Assembly: GCA_015523605.1 (NCBI GenBank)
Contig: WAKC01000019.1
Location: 1 to 42,998 of the forward strand
DNA from: Candidatus Geothermarchaeota archaeon
GTDB taxonomy: Archaea > Thermoproteota > Nitrososphaeria > Geothermarchaeales > JDFR-13
Direction: 5' to 3'
Length of the DNA: 42,998 nucleotides
Below the pieces are notes generated by a model. The model saw only the letters and a list, made by a program, of their open reading frames with translations. It was not told the DNA's origin and did not search any database. Of the stretch, positions 26,894 through 36,033 are shown in pieces. Position numbers and translations under genes: made by a program. Every line of letters begins with the position of its first letter. Position 1 is the stretch's first letter.

Positions 26894-27589
26894 CTATCGG
26901 TTCAGATCCATACTGTTAAACCCAAACATCAACAGTAATGAGATAACTAGCAGAAGTAGATCTACAAAGTATATAGAGCCAAACTGTCTAAATCCATTGA
27001 CCGCGATTAACAATAGACCACTCAATCCAAGGTATAACGATGCCCTATCAAAATTATTCTTAAAGATTGTATAGAATAGTGAAAATGATAATATGGTAAA
27101 AATTGGGATGATAAAGAATAGATATAGTAGAATAGATAATGATGGTAGTGCCTGGAAGCCAAATATATATGAATCGAGTAGATATGGCTTCCCAGGATAA
27201 ACAAATAATGTTATGACTGATAGAATAAGAACCATCAATGAATATGACGCTATCGACGTAGTATGTCGTTTCATAAAGTCTCCAGAAAATCCTCTTATTA
27301 ATATTAAGGTTATTGACAATATGAGGACCAGCATCGTAATATGGGTGAGATAATATAGCGAGAGAGATATCTTATCATAAATGAATATTATTGAATAGAG
27401 AAGTAGATAGGCCATGAATGAAGATAAAGTAGCGTACATCAGTATACTATCTCCATTTAAAACTCTAGTTCTCCCGAAAATATTCGACGATACACTGAGT
27501 ATTCCAACGACTACAGCCATGAATACGTAGACGCTCAAGTCGAGATCCGCTATTAGCATCATCCTGCATATCACATCCGGAAATACCAT
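26894..27589 (-). CDS. Polytopic membrane protein of unknown function (paralogue of 27837-28670)
   Basis: 231 aa from ATG 27589, with six to seven hydrophobic helices. The C-terminal half aligns by eye with the next gene: YPGKPYLLDS against YPGKSFLLGG, then YLGLSGLLLIA against LISLGSLTLIG, then FVDLLLLVISLLLMFGF against FTDLLLFVTAILYIFGF. No haem-ligand or catalytic pattern is clear. The association with ccm genes suggests a role in cytochrome assembly or export, by position only. Confidence 0.7.
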   Translation of the reverse strand: MVFPDVICRMMLIADLDLSVYVFMAVVVGILSVSSNIFGRTRVLNGDSILMYATLSSFMAYLLLYSIIFIYDKISLSLYYLTHITMLVLILSITLILIRGFSGDFMKRHTTSIASYSLMVLILSVITLFVYPGKPYLLDSYIFGFQALPSLSILLYLFFIIPIFTILSFSLFYTIFKNNFDRASLYLGLSGLLLIAVNGFRQFGSIYFVDLLLLVISLLLMFGFNSMDLNR

Positions 27590-27714
27590 AATCCACTAAA
27601 AATACTTAAATATCCTATATTTAAAGCTTTAGACAATTATCGCATCATATTTTAGACTTATAAATAAATTACTAAAAATTAATTTTTTCAATAATGTAAC
27701 AAATATTGGCAATT

Positions 27715-27726
27715 CCCCCCCCCCCC
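27715..27726. repeat. 12-base homopolymeric C tract in an intergenic region
   Basis: Twelve consecutive C residues sit in an otherwise AT-rich gap between two minus-strand membrane-protein genes, about 110 nt downstream of the 277-aa gene and about 126 nt upstream of the 231-aa gene. On the coding strand of those genes it is a G tract. Confidence 0.8.
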
Positions 27727-27836
27727 GAATGATGAAAACGTTTAGATTTTATGGGATATATATTCTACTATCATTGATATAACACGATATTAATGGAAAG
27801 AAAAAAGTTATGAAGGGTTGATTATATCCATACCCC

Positions 27837-28670
27837 TTAATCAGCTCTTAAATAACTGCTAAATCCAAAGATATAGAGAATAGCTGTAACAAATAGTAGA
27901 AGATCAGTAAATGTTAGGAATCCTAATTCCATAGACGCCAATGATCCGATAAGTGTCAGTGAACCAAGAGATATCAGTAGTGGGGCTCTCTCAAACCCTA
28001 GTCTAACCATTGATGTGATTGGTATTATGCAGAGAAGTATAATGGTTGGGTAGAGTATTAAGCTATATATCAGTTTGGCTTCAAAGGGTATGGCTTGCTG
28101 ACCTATTGTTACACCACCTAATAAGAAGGATTTACCAGGATAAGTTAATAGGGTTATAATTAGAATTAGAATCAGTATCGTTACATATATTAAGAAGGGC
28201 TTTGTATTGACCTTTAGTGTGCGTCCAGCATACTTATTCATCAATGCCACTGCTGTTAGAGCTGGTATTGAGGCTGCTAACATGAAGCTGGTGTAGTAAA
28301 GTATTAGAGTTAGACCTCCTAATATGGCTGATAGGAGAGCCAAAAACGTATATGCAACAAATAGTACCGTCACTAAGTAGATAATAGTTCTACCTACATC
28401 ATACTTCTTTTTAAGACCTAGTATATTTACTGATAAGCCTAGTAGACTCAGAACAACTGCTGCCAACAAATATATAGATATTGTGCCATCATTGCCCAAT
28501 ATATTTTGAAGCATATTAATATACCCACTCATGCTCAATACAAAGTTTATAATCGGTATTTTATAAATTATTAGGTTATTGTTCCCACTATCTTTCGACG
28601 ATTTTTTAAAATTAACCAAAACAAACATATTTAAAAAGATTAGATTAATTTGTAGAAACGTATTCAACAC
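27837..28670 (-). CDS. Polytopic membrane protein of unknown function (paralogue of 26894-27589)
   Basis: 277 aa if GTG 28670 is used; later in-frame Met codons (for example at residue 15) would give a shorter N-terminus. About seven or eight membrane helices. It shares with its neighbour the YPGK-[SP]-[FY]-LL motif near 175-183 and the last two helices, showing tandem duplication. A polar Lys-rich loop (FKKSSKDSGNNN) separates the first helix from the rest, and could mean that the true start lies after it. Confidence 0.7.
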   Translation of the reverse strand: MLNTFLQINLIFLNMFVLVNFKKSSKDSGNNNLIIYKIPIINFVLSMSGYINMLQNILGNDGTISIYLLAAVVLSLLGLSVNILGLKKKYDVGRTIIYLVTVLFVAYTFLALLSAILGGLTLILYYTSFMLAASIPALTAVALMNKYAGRTLKVNTKPFLIYVTILILILIITLLTYPGKSFLLGGVTIGQQAIPFEAKLIYSLILYPTIILLCIIPITSMVRLGFERAPLLISLGSLTLIGSLASMELGFLTFTDLLLFVTAILYIFGFSSYLRAD

Positions 28671-28758
28671 TTCATCGTATATGTAAAAAATAATGGTTAA
28701 TATGTGGATAACAACACAATTATAGTAATATTCTTTATACGTTTAGTAAGTCAACAGG

Positions 28759-29421
28759 CTATTGAACATACCTCTTATATACTGTATAGAATGCCATAAG
28801 GAGAACTATCGCACCACCAAGTTCAAACATGTAGAAGAGGCTTACCCAACCCATTCTGATAGCCGCTCCTCCAATCATTACTATTAATGCTGCTGTTGGG
28901 AACATTATCTTGTCTATATGTTTTGTACCTTTTATCCATGTATAGAGGGGATATCCAATCAATATGATTCCGGAAGGTATTGTTAGGGGTGGTGATAAGA
29001 TTCTTACATAGGATGCCATGGCAGCCCCACCAACATAGGGGTCAGAAAGAAGGGTTGTGTTAACCTCTGCGATCAAACTTAGAATTAGGACTAAGGAACC
29101 CAGTATTCCAGTGTATAGGAGATATCCCTTATAGATCTTTTTATGACGTATAAATTCGTCTAAAGTATATATGCCTAATATAGCCGAGGCTAGTAGTGCA
29201 GGTTGGATAGGGGATGTTCCATAGTATAATCTATAGAGTATCTCGGGCCAGTATCCTAGGTATGACGATATGAATTCTAGGAATGCCCCGAAGAAAAATA
29301 GGTACATACTTGCAGTAGCAACGAGAAACGTCTTTTCTCTCCTTCTTTGAAATACTCTTAACGTTAGAGTGCCTGCTATTAATGCCCCTAACGAGCTTAT
29401 TAGGGGGATATATGACACCAT
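28759..29421 (-). CDS. Seven-helix membrane protein of unknown function
   Basis: 220 aa from ATG 29421. About seven hydrophobic segments with a short charged loop (FIRHKKIYKG). It has a similar size and topology to the two following proteins, and may be a more distant relative (GAAMASYVRILSPP loop, then two C-terminal helices), but no shared motif is strong. It starts 75 nt after the ccmB stop. Confidence 0.68.
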   Translation of the reverse strand: MVSYIPLISSLGALIAGTLTLRVFQRRREKTFLVATASMYLFFFGAFLEFISSYLGYWPEILYRLYYGTSPIQPALLASAILGIYTLDEFIRHKKIYKGYLLYTGILGSLVLILSLIAEVNTTLLSDPYVGGAAMASYVRILSPPLTIPSGIILIGYPLYTWIKGTKHIDKIMFPTAALIVMIGGAAIRMGWVSLFYMFELGGAIVLLMAFYTVYKRYVQ

Positions 29422-29496
29422 CTCAACTATATTAATTAAATAATTGGATTTAAAGCCGGATATATCTAAGATTATAATCTAAATTCAGAAGATTTT

Positions 29497-30162
29497 TTAA
29501 ACCTCCAGTAGGTATTCTGAGAGGAATGTGAAGGCTATGAAGACTGTGAAGGTCTCTATAATGAAAAATGGAAGGTCTAGAGGGCTGGTTGGCAGCCCTG
29601 GGTCTGAAAGGACAGTTGCAAATGGTATAATTGGGAGGCTGAATACGAAGATTAGCATTGGTATTAAGAAGGATCTACCCTCGGAGTACATTACTAGTGC
29701 GGATGTAAACGATGCTATCACTGAGATGTTGAATGTAAAGAGGAGGAGTGTAACTACTAGTTGAATGGTTAGCTTTGGAATCATCATGGTGAAGAGCATT
29801 TGGAAGAGAAGGTATAAAAGGCTCTGTGTAAATACCAGGATATATGTGTAGATTGTTTTTGCGAGGAACAATGTTGATGATGGTATGGGAAGTAGTCTCA
29901 AACCATAGATCGTCTTCTTATCGACTTCTCGTATAAATGAGTTTGACGTCGTAAATATGCCTATAAAGACGATGACTATCCATATAGAGGGTATAAAGAG
30001 GTCTTCCCTAAACAGCTTTACAATAATTTGAGAGATAACCAGCGAGGCTGCTATAACAAATGCTAGTGAAGAAAGGTATTCATATCCTCTTCTAACCTCT
30101 AGAGTAAGATCTTTCCTTACAATGGCATATATATGACGTAATATTTTAAAGCTTAAGCTCAT
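29497..30162 (-). CDS. ccmB: CcmB-like haem-export ABC permease
   Basis: 221 aa, the normal CcmB size, with six predicted helices. The N-terminus reads VRKDLTLEVRRGY, matching the conserved RDL-EXR start of CcmB, and the DPGLPTSPLDLP loop before the last helix is in the usual place. With CcmA it forms the ABC part that releases holo-CcmE from CcmC. ATG 30162 lies 17 nt inside ccmA, so translation is coupled. Confidence 0.85.
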   Translation of the reverse strand: MSLSFKILRHIYAIVRKDLTLEVRRGYEYLSSLAFVIAASLVISQIIVKLFREDLFIPSIWIVIVFIGIFTTSNSFIREVDKKTIYGLRLLPIPSSTLFLAKTIYTYILVFTQSLLYLLFQMLFTMMIPKLTIQLVVTLLLFTFNISVIASFTSALVMYSEGRSFLIPMLIFVFSLPIIPFATVLSDPGLPTSPLDLPFFIIETFTVFIAFTFLSEYLLEV

Positions 30163-30796
30163 GAACTTCTCCCTCTCTCAACTCCATAATGAGAAGGCCT
30201 CCCTTTGTATCGTTAAATATCCTCTTTAAATCGCTTTCGTTGGATATGGTGAATAGTATTATACGTCCCTCCAGAAGGTCCATAATTGTTTTTAGAAGAC
30301 TTCTATATGCGTTTATATCTAATCCTGTGAAGGGCTCATCGAGAAGTAGCACTTGAGGGTTATTTATAAATGCCCTCACGATATTAGCCCTCTTCCTCCA
30401 TCCATAAGATAATGAGCCGACCCTTGTCTTCCAATATTTCGCTAGACCCAGAGTTTCAACGAGCATAGATATAAGCCTATCATCGAAGTTTTCATAGAGA
30501 CTCTTGAAATAATTGATATTCTCCTCTACCGTCAACTCCTCATATAAAACATTTTCATGGAGTAATACCCCCTGAACACTATTCCTAAATCTTCTATCTG
30601 TCCTACCATCTAGCAAGACCCTACCCTTAGTTGGAACTACAAGACCTGAAATAATTTTTAGGAGTGTTGTCTTGCCCGCTCCATTCTCTCCATATATACA
30701 TATTACCGTTGACTCGTTAACCTCTAAATCTATGCCTTTTAAAATCCATCTCCCTCCATATCTCTTCCATATATTCTCAAGCCTTAAACTCACCAA
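30146..30796 (-). CDS. ccmA: CcmA-like ABC ATPase of cytochrome c maturation
   Basis: 216 aa. Walker A GENGAGKTT at 36-44, signature region GSLSYGWRKR at 127-136 (the canonical LSGGQ is LSYGW, as in many CcmA proteins) and Walker B VLLLDEP at 149-155. The start is TTG 30796, or GTG just after it, behind GGTGGAT. It lies 24 nt after ccmE and overlaps ccmB. It powers haem-chaperone release. Confidence 0.9.
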   Translation of the reverse strand: MVSLRLENIWKRYGGRWILKGIDLEVNESTVICIYGENGAGKTTLLKIISGLVVPTKGRVLLDGRTDRRFRNSVQGVLLHENVLYEELTVEENINYFKSLYENFDDRLISMLVETLGLAKYWKTRVGSLSYGWRKRANIVRAFINNPQVLLLDEPFTGLDINAYRSLLKTIMDLLEGRIILFTISNESDLKRIFNDTKGGLLIMELREGEVHELKL

Positions 30797-30820
30797 TTTG
30801 ATCCACCGAATATGATATAA

Positions 30821-31207
30821 CTAGCTCTCCAGAGTCTTAATCTCCTCTTTCGAGGGACACTTGAATAACACGTTATCTGCACGGATATATTTACCCTCTG
30901 GATAGTAAATTCCATATACAGTTACTTGGGCATAGCTAGTAGCATTATCCAACTGGAGCAATCCCTTATAAACAACGGTTACATATGAATATCCATCTGT
31001 TATCTTAAAGATCGTATGCGTACCATTCCACCTGACACTCCCTGCCGTTACATTCCCCATCACAGAGACCCTAGTTATAGACTCAAAATCTAAGACCTCA
31101 GTGACAGTCGAGTATTTAGAGGTAAACAGTCCAATCATACCAAGAGATGCAAATGCGATTATAAATGGAATTACAACCATAAAAAGTCTAATTTTATTCC
31201 CCTCCAT
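30821..31207 (-). CDS. ccmE: CcmE-like haem chaperone with a divergent haem-binding site
   Basis: 128 aa. One N-terminal anchor (about 8-28) is followed by an OB-fold domain with the CcmE landmarks GNVTAGSV, FKITD, VTVVYKGLLQLD and ADNVLFKCPSKEE. Bacterial CcmE binds haem through His in (A)KHDExY. Archaeal and some bacterial forms use CxxxY. Here the Cys is present, but the position expected to be Tyr is Glu (CPSKE), confirmed in the bases. It starts at ATG 31207, overlapping the ccmD-like gene by 14 nt. Confidence 0.85.
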   Translation of the reverse strand: MEGNKIRLFMVVIPFIIAFASLGMIGLFTSKYSTVTEVLDFESITRVSVMGNVTAGSVRWNGTHTIFKITDGYSYVTVVYKGLLQLDNATSYAQVTVYGIYYPEGKYIRADNVLFKCPSKEEIKTLES

Positions 31208-31295
31208 CTAGACTCACCCCTCTATCCACAAGGATATATACAAGGGCTAAAGCCCCTACATACAGGATTATAGCTAGATAAACACCCCAATACAT
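31194..31295 (-). CDS. ccmD: CcmD-like small single-helix protein
   Basis: 33 aa, short enough to be missed by ordinary gene calling. ATG 31295 lies directly after the ccmC stop codon and has a strong GGAGGTGAT ribosome-binding site inside the ccmC end. The stop (31194) lies within the ccmE start region. The sequence is one hydrophobic helix (YLAIILYVGALALVYILV) with a short polar tail, the plan of CcmD, which holds CcmC, CcmE and CcmAB together. Identity rests on size, topology, synteny and translation signals, not on sequence similarity. Confidence 0.7.
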   Translation of the reverse strand: MYWGVYLAIILYVGALALVYILVDRGVSLDGGE

Positions 31296-31296
31296 T

Positions 31297-31950
31297 CTAT
31301 ATCACCTCCTCACCCATCACCCTCCTGTAATAAATGAGGATGAATAGGAGTAATAGGATGAAGCCGAGGAATACCTTCGGCCATAATATCGATTTCATAA
31401 GAGAGGTGAGGGGTTGTTGTGGAAGTTGTGCATGAAGACTCTGGAACATTATAGCAGATGCGTATGTAATTGGTAGGGTTATAAATGCCGCTATGGCATA
31501 TACAGATGAGAATGTCCTAGCCCTATCCAGGTCAGATATCGATTTCCTCAGTGCGATATATCCTATGTAGGCGAGTATCATGGTCAAAGTGGCAGTCTGT
31601 CTGGGATCCCAATTCCATGGTGCACCCCAGACCTCACTTGCCCAGAGCATCCCTGTAACTATCGCTACACCACCGAATATAACACCGAGTAATACGCCAA
31701 TCTGCGCTATATAATCGTATTTTACATTGCCTCTCCATAGATATAATATGCTCGCGGCCAAGGCTATCGTAAACGCAGAAAACATATTCCATGCAGAGGG
31801 AATATGAACATATATGATTAAGTAGGAGGTCGGATCCCTCCCCATCGTTAAACTTGGGGGATAAGCCTTGATAAATATTGCATAGAATATGATGAGAAGG
31901 TCTAAGGTGGCTACAATACCAAGTATTATTTTAAGTCTTTCCAACTTCAT
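31297..31950 (-). CDS. ccmC: CcmC haem-handling protein
   Basis: 217 aa from ATG 31950, which has GGAGGGGG on the minus strand; a longer frame starting at 31998 would lie further inside ccmF and lacks this signal. Six helices. The WWD haem-binding loop WGAPWNWDPR is at 108-117. The two axial histidines of the family are His49 (VHIPSAW) and His173 (QSLHAQ). It attaches haem to CcmE. It overlaps ccmF by 20 nt. Confidence 0.93.
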   Translation of the reverse strand: MKLERLKIILGIVATLDLLIIFYAIFIKAYPPSLTMGRDPTSYLIIYVHIPSAWNMFSAFTIALAASILYLWRGNVKYDYIAQIGVLLGVIFGGVAIVTGMLWASEVWGAPWNWDPRQTATLTMILAYIGYIALRKSISDLDRARTFSSVYAIAAFITLPITYASAIMFQSLHAQLPQQPLTSLMKSILWPKVFLGFILLLLFILIYYRRVMGEEVI

Positions 31951-34090
31951 ATATATCCCCCTCCTTAGAGTATAGACGACGTAAAACCCATCTATCAATA
32001 ATCAGGATGACCTCACCTACCACTAGGAGTATAAAGGATGTATAGAGTAGCTTAATCATCGGCACTCTCTTATATGAAATCATAACACCATTCTGTATCA
32101 ACGCGGCTTCAGGACTCCACCCAAGGGAGTGATTCTTGAAAAGCTCTGGATCCATATTCATCGCCTGCGATATGATTACTGGAAGATGGGAATATACAAA
32201 CCTCTCTACGTCAGATTCAGAGGTATTTGCGAATAGATATGCATGTTTACCATATAGATATATGAGATCTGCCGCAGACATTGGAGAGGGTATTAAATAA
32301 ATTTCATCTAAGCCTGTAGATAGAATTATAGGCTCGACAAGTATACCTCCAAATCCCTTCAATATGTTACCAATATTGAATCTGACGACTTCCGATACAA
32401 CATATTTATCTCCACCACTGATGACCTCAAAAAATAGGGTTGCCTGGGCTTCCTCGGGTATTGGTGGTAGGTTTGGATTCGGCTCACTACTTGGAATTGC
32501 AACTTTATTTATCAATCCTTTAAACTCTGCACCCCTATATACAATCTGTATTCCACCTATATCCACAGGGACATCCCGTTCAACCATGACATCTGTGAAA
32601 TACTGCTGGTTATACGAATATGGTCCACTAATAAGGATTGCTAGCATCATTAGAGGAACAGATAGATGTACAATCTTTAGACCAAGGTCTCTATAGAATC
32701 TACTCATCATTAGATTAGCTAGGCCATATACTGTGGCCAATAACGCGATGAGGGATAGGGGAAGTAGAAAGGATATAATCATATTAGTGTTCATCGATGA
32801 TAGCGGAGACCATTTTATACCTAAATATGGAGTTGCTAATGAGAATACTCCACTTCCTATTATCGATGGGCCGACGACCTTCCTGAGATATTCATCCATA
32901 TTACGGAAAAACCTGTATAGCATACATCCTGGGAAGAACACCAGGAATATAGCTGCAAATGGGAATGAGAGATAGTTATAAATGGCGATATCCACAGCTA
33001 AGTCTTTCTCAGTGAAGATTGTATATAGACTCTGGCTACCTAAAACCACTAGTAACACTGTATATATGCCCATTATAGCTAAGCCGCTTATCGTAAGGCT
33101 CCCCTCATATACATCGGAAACTATCTTCCTGACCCTCTCAAAATCACTCTCTTGTAAAGTGTTAATTGCATAGAATAGAAACGGAAGGCCTATAACAATT
33201 GTAAACATACCTGTAGTACTCACTCCAGAAAAACCGTGTAGAGGTGAGTATGCACCTCCTCTGGTAATATATGCAGAGAAGAAGACGGAAAATCCGGCGA
33301 GTGATAACACGGTATTTCTAAATTTAGAGTCCATATATATTAGATGGAAATACCCTGTTAGGGCTAGCCACGGCATCAAAAGTGCTGTCTCAACTGGATC
33401 CCATGCCCAATATCCACCCCATCCCAACGTATTATAAGCCCAAAGCCCACCCACAATATTAGCTATTGAGATTGTAAGCCAGGCCAGGGATGAATAGAGA
33501 CTTACCTCCCTCCCCTTTAAATGGGCTAATGCCGCTGCTGCTGCCAGAACCGTTAGAGAATAACCTAATACAACAAATGGTGGATGGAGGGTATTCCAAT
33601 AATTCCTCAATAGGGGGTTGAGACCTAGCCCCTCACTGGGTACACAGCATTCCTCAAAAGTACGGAAGGAATCAGCTGTAAATACCGAGGTTCCCAATAA
33701 CGCCACAATAATATTGGATAATGTGAAAAACCGTCTATAACTATTGGGTTCCCCGGAATCTTTTATTTTGAAGACTAAGACTCTATGAATAAATAGAAAG
33801 ATGGCAGATAACATTACCCACCAGATTATAAATCCTCCATTACTACTCCAAGATGAGGAGAGTTTAATCACTATACTCTCGGAACTAGATGAATATTTAT
33901 AGACATCCATTAATGTGAAATCGTCAATAAGGAATGATATAACATATATGAGCGATGAGATTATAAGGAGGGCATAGCCAATTATGGGGAGCAAAGATCT
34001 TCTAAATCCCTTGGAATACATTAGATACACATCATATAGCAGTAATAAGATACCTAATGCAAATATACCTGCTGAATAGTGATATGGCAT
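31931..34090 (-). CDS. ccmF: CcmF cytochrome c haem lyase
   Basis: 719 aa from ATG 34090, behind TTAGGTGAGG; a TTG at 34117 would add nine residues. Many helices. The WWD motif LGWGGYWAWDPVE lies at about 222-234, and NTLHPPFV (about 167-174) holds a conserved periplasmic-side His. A large extracytoplasmic domain follows near 480-640. It ligates haem to CXXCH apocytochromes. No CcmH, CcmI or thioredoxin-like CcmG gene is visible in the window, so apocytochrome reduction must be done by something else. Confidence 0.93.
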   Translation of the reverse strand: MPYHYSAGIFALGILLLLYDVYLMYSKGFRRSLLPIIGYALLIISSLIYVISFLIDDFTLMDVYKYSSSSESIVIKLSSSWSSNGGFIIWWVMLSAIFLFIHRVLVFKIKDSGEPNSYRRFFTLSNIIVALLGTSVFTADSFRTFEECCVPSEGLGLNPLLRNYWNTLHPPFVVLGYSLTVLAAAAALAHLKGREVSLYSSLAWLTISIANIVGGLWAYNTLGWGGYWAWDPVETALLMPWLALTGYFHLIYMDSKFRNTVLSLAGFSVFFSAYITRGGAYSPLHGFSGVSTTGMFTIVIGLPFLFYAINTLQESDFERVRKIVSDVYEGSLTISGLAIMGIYTVLLVVLGSQSLYTIFTEKDLAVDIAIYNYLSFPFAAIFLVFFPGCMLYRFFRNMDEYLRKVVGPSIIGSGVFSLATPYLGIKWSPLSSMNTNMIISFLLPLSLIALLATVYGLANLMMSRFYRDLGLKIVHLSVPLMMLAILISGPYSYNQQYFTDVMVERDVPVDIGGIQIVYRGAEFKGLINKVAIPSSEPNPNLPPIPEEAQATLFFEVISGGDKYVVSEVVRFNIGNILKGFGGILVEPIILSTGLDEIYLIPSPMSAADLIYLYGKHAYLFANTSESDVERFVYSHLPVIISQAMNMDPELFKNHSLGWSPEAALIQNGVMISYKRVPMIKLLYTSFILLVVGEVILIIDRWVLRRLYSKEGDIYEVGKT

Positions 34091-34185
34091 TTCCTCACCT
34101 AAATACAATATATACAATTTAATATTTTACATGAATTGTATATATAATATTCCTAAGTTATTACAATATATAAAAATATGAATTA

Positions 34186-36033
34186 CTACAAAGCTTTGGG
34201 TTTTCCAAGCCTTAAATAGACATATATCGATATAACTATACTTCCTAAGATTGCTAAGGAGGGTATTCCTACATTAATAATTAAAGGCAGTGGGTTAAAT
34301 TCTTTCTCAGGTAGGTTACATATATTTGGATATTCATCTGGTGAAGCAACTTTGTAGAGAGTCATCTTTATATCGAGGACTTCAAGAGAGTCTATCTCTT
34401 CTATGTAGACCCATATATATTCTATCTTGGACTCTCCTTTTGATAGCCCCCCTCCACAAAATTCCTCCAAGGGTGGAAGTGGATATAGCCTTAATGTCTT
34501 GATTATTTCCCCTTGGAAGCGTAGCTGGAGACTACCAATATTAGTGGAGTTTTTTAGATTGAAATAGTCAGTAGAGCCTTGAATAGGCGGTTCACTATCC
34601 ATTTCATATACGATTTTTATTGGTTTGTAATCATCCTTGTAAAGCCTTAGAGTTAGCTCCAACACGAGATAGTCTTTATATTTGATGGATTTGTTGACTG
34701 GTATCTCAATAATAAACTTCCCATCTATTAAGGTGGTCCTTACTTCCGGATCATATGAATACGTTTTATATTCGCCGCCTTCTTTAAGGAGTAGTGAAAA
34801 TTGAAGTTCCTTCACCTTGATAAAGTCGGGTGTTGATAAGTCGATGATTATATATCCCTCAACAACACCTGGGTCGTCAAAAAAAGTTAATATGTTTACA
34901 ATATATCTCGGATCTCCTTCCCTCTCCTTTACAAAGACTTTACTGAATTTTGGCCTCATCTCAGGATTCGTCGGATCAAAATATATTTTTAGATTATCAA
35001 TGGCTATATCTTCATATATACCCAATGTGATTAAGAGCCATCCATTACCAAGTTCCTTGAAGCTCTCTATCTTCGCATCTAATTCATAAATATTTATCCC
35101 TTTCCCACCATAGATATATACTGGGCCAATATCCTCTATTACATCGAATCTGTTCTCTCCATATGGAACCTCGATGATAATCCATAGATGCACGATCGTT
35201 AGATTGTTGAAATCGATATAATCTATGTATTCCTTAGGGAGTATTACCTCATTATCCTTGGATAGGTTATATGAAACATCCTCATATCTACCGTCTATCA
35301 ACATCTCAATGGCTATAGAGACGTTAATGTACCTCCTGAAATCCTTGTTTAGGAGATTATACCAGATCCTCATGGAGCGTGAATAGTTAAAATATTTGTT
35401 GGATGAAATCCTTATCAGGCCTATCTTACCAGCAGATGTATATAACTCGTAGTCTATCCATCCAGGGTCTCTCTCGAGTGTAACGACCTCAATCCAATAC
35501 TTATTTAAGTTGAGTATGATATACATTGGCATATTGAAGGATCTGAGAATTGACGCTACATCTATTGGAATAGTAAAGCTATTAGTAAGAGTATATGAAG
35601 TCAATGTTAAGACTAACTGGTCAATAGTTAGATTTGTTAAATCCTCTACTCCCATAGCAAAGGATGAAAGTGTCACTCTAGCGTTAATCCGAAAGATACG
35701 GTCTCCATCTATCGACTTGTTAGCAAATAAAAATTTGTAATTTATTTTGAAGTAGGTCTCGATAGGCTCTCCATCTAAGACCTCAGATATATTGCTTGGA
35801 TAAATATCTAGTTCTATGAGATAGTCGTATACCTGTTTTACCTGTGCTATAGCATATATAGGTCTAAAAAGAGCCTTTCCAACCAAATATCCTCCTTGAT
35901 ATAAGTTGATTATCAATTTATCATCGATATATTCAGCCTCATAACTATTGTAATCTAACCTAGATGAGGAGGTGTAGGTTGATATTGACATTAACAATAT
36001 AAGTACAATTATCAAGGCCTTGAGGCTCTTCAA
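34186..36033 (-). CDS. Large exported protein with C-terminal membrane anchor, function unknown
   Basis: 615 aa. A signal peptide (about 4-22, ending SSSR) and a C-terminal helix (about 585-608) followed by a basic LRLGKPKAL tail point to an exoplasmic domain anchored from the C-terminus. The body is beta-rich with few cysteines and no haem motif. It starts at TTG 36033 in a TTGA overlap with the Lon-like protease gene, the same layout of signal plus C-terminal helix. The two are likely partners. Its stop is 95 nt before ccmF. Confidence 0.72.
   Translation of the reverse strand: MKSLKALIIVLILLMSISTYTSSSRLDYNSYEAEYIDDKLIINLYQGGYLVGKALFRPIYAIAQVKQVYDYLIELDIYPSNISEVLDGEPIETYFKINYKFLFANKSIDGDRIFRINARVTLSSFAMGVEDLTNLTIDQLVLTLTSYTLTNSFTIPIDVASILRSFNMPMYIILNLNKYWIEVVTLERDPGWIDYELYTSAGKIGLIRISSNKYFNYSRSMRIWYNLLNKDFRRYINVSIAIEMLIDGRYEDVSYNLSKDNEVILPKEYIDYIDFNNLTIVHLWIIIEVPYGENRFDVIEDIGPVYIYGGKGINIYELDAKIESFKELGNGWLLITLGIYEDIAIDNLKIYFDPTNPEMRPKFSKVFVKEREGDPRYIVNILTFFDDPGVVEGYIIIDLSTPDFIKVKELQFSLLLKEGGEYKTYSYDPEVRTTLIDGKFIIEIPVNKSIKYKDYLVLELTLRLYKDDYKPIKIVYEMDSEPPIQGSTDYFNLKNSTNIGSLQLRFQGEIIKTLRLYPLPPLEEFCGGGLSKGESKIEYIWVYIEEIDSLEVLDIKMTLYKVASPDEYPNICNLPEKEFNPLPLIINVGIPSLAILGSIVISIYVYLRLGKPKAL

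Noticed and set aside
31951-31998. Longer N-terminus for CcmC starting at 31998
   Set aside because: It lies further inside ccmF, lacks a ribosome-binding site and adds a sequence unlike CcmC. ATG 31950 has a strong GGAGGGGG signal.
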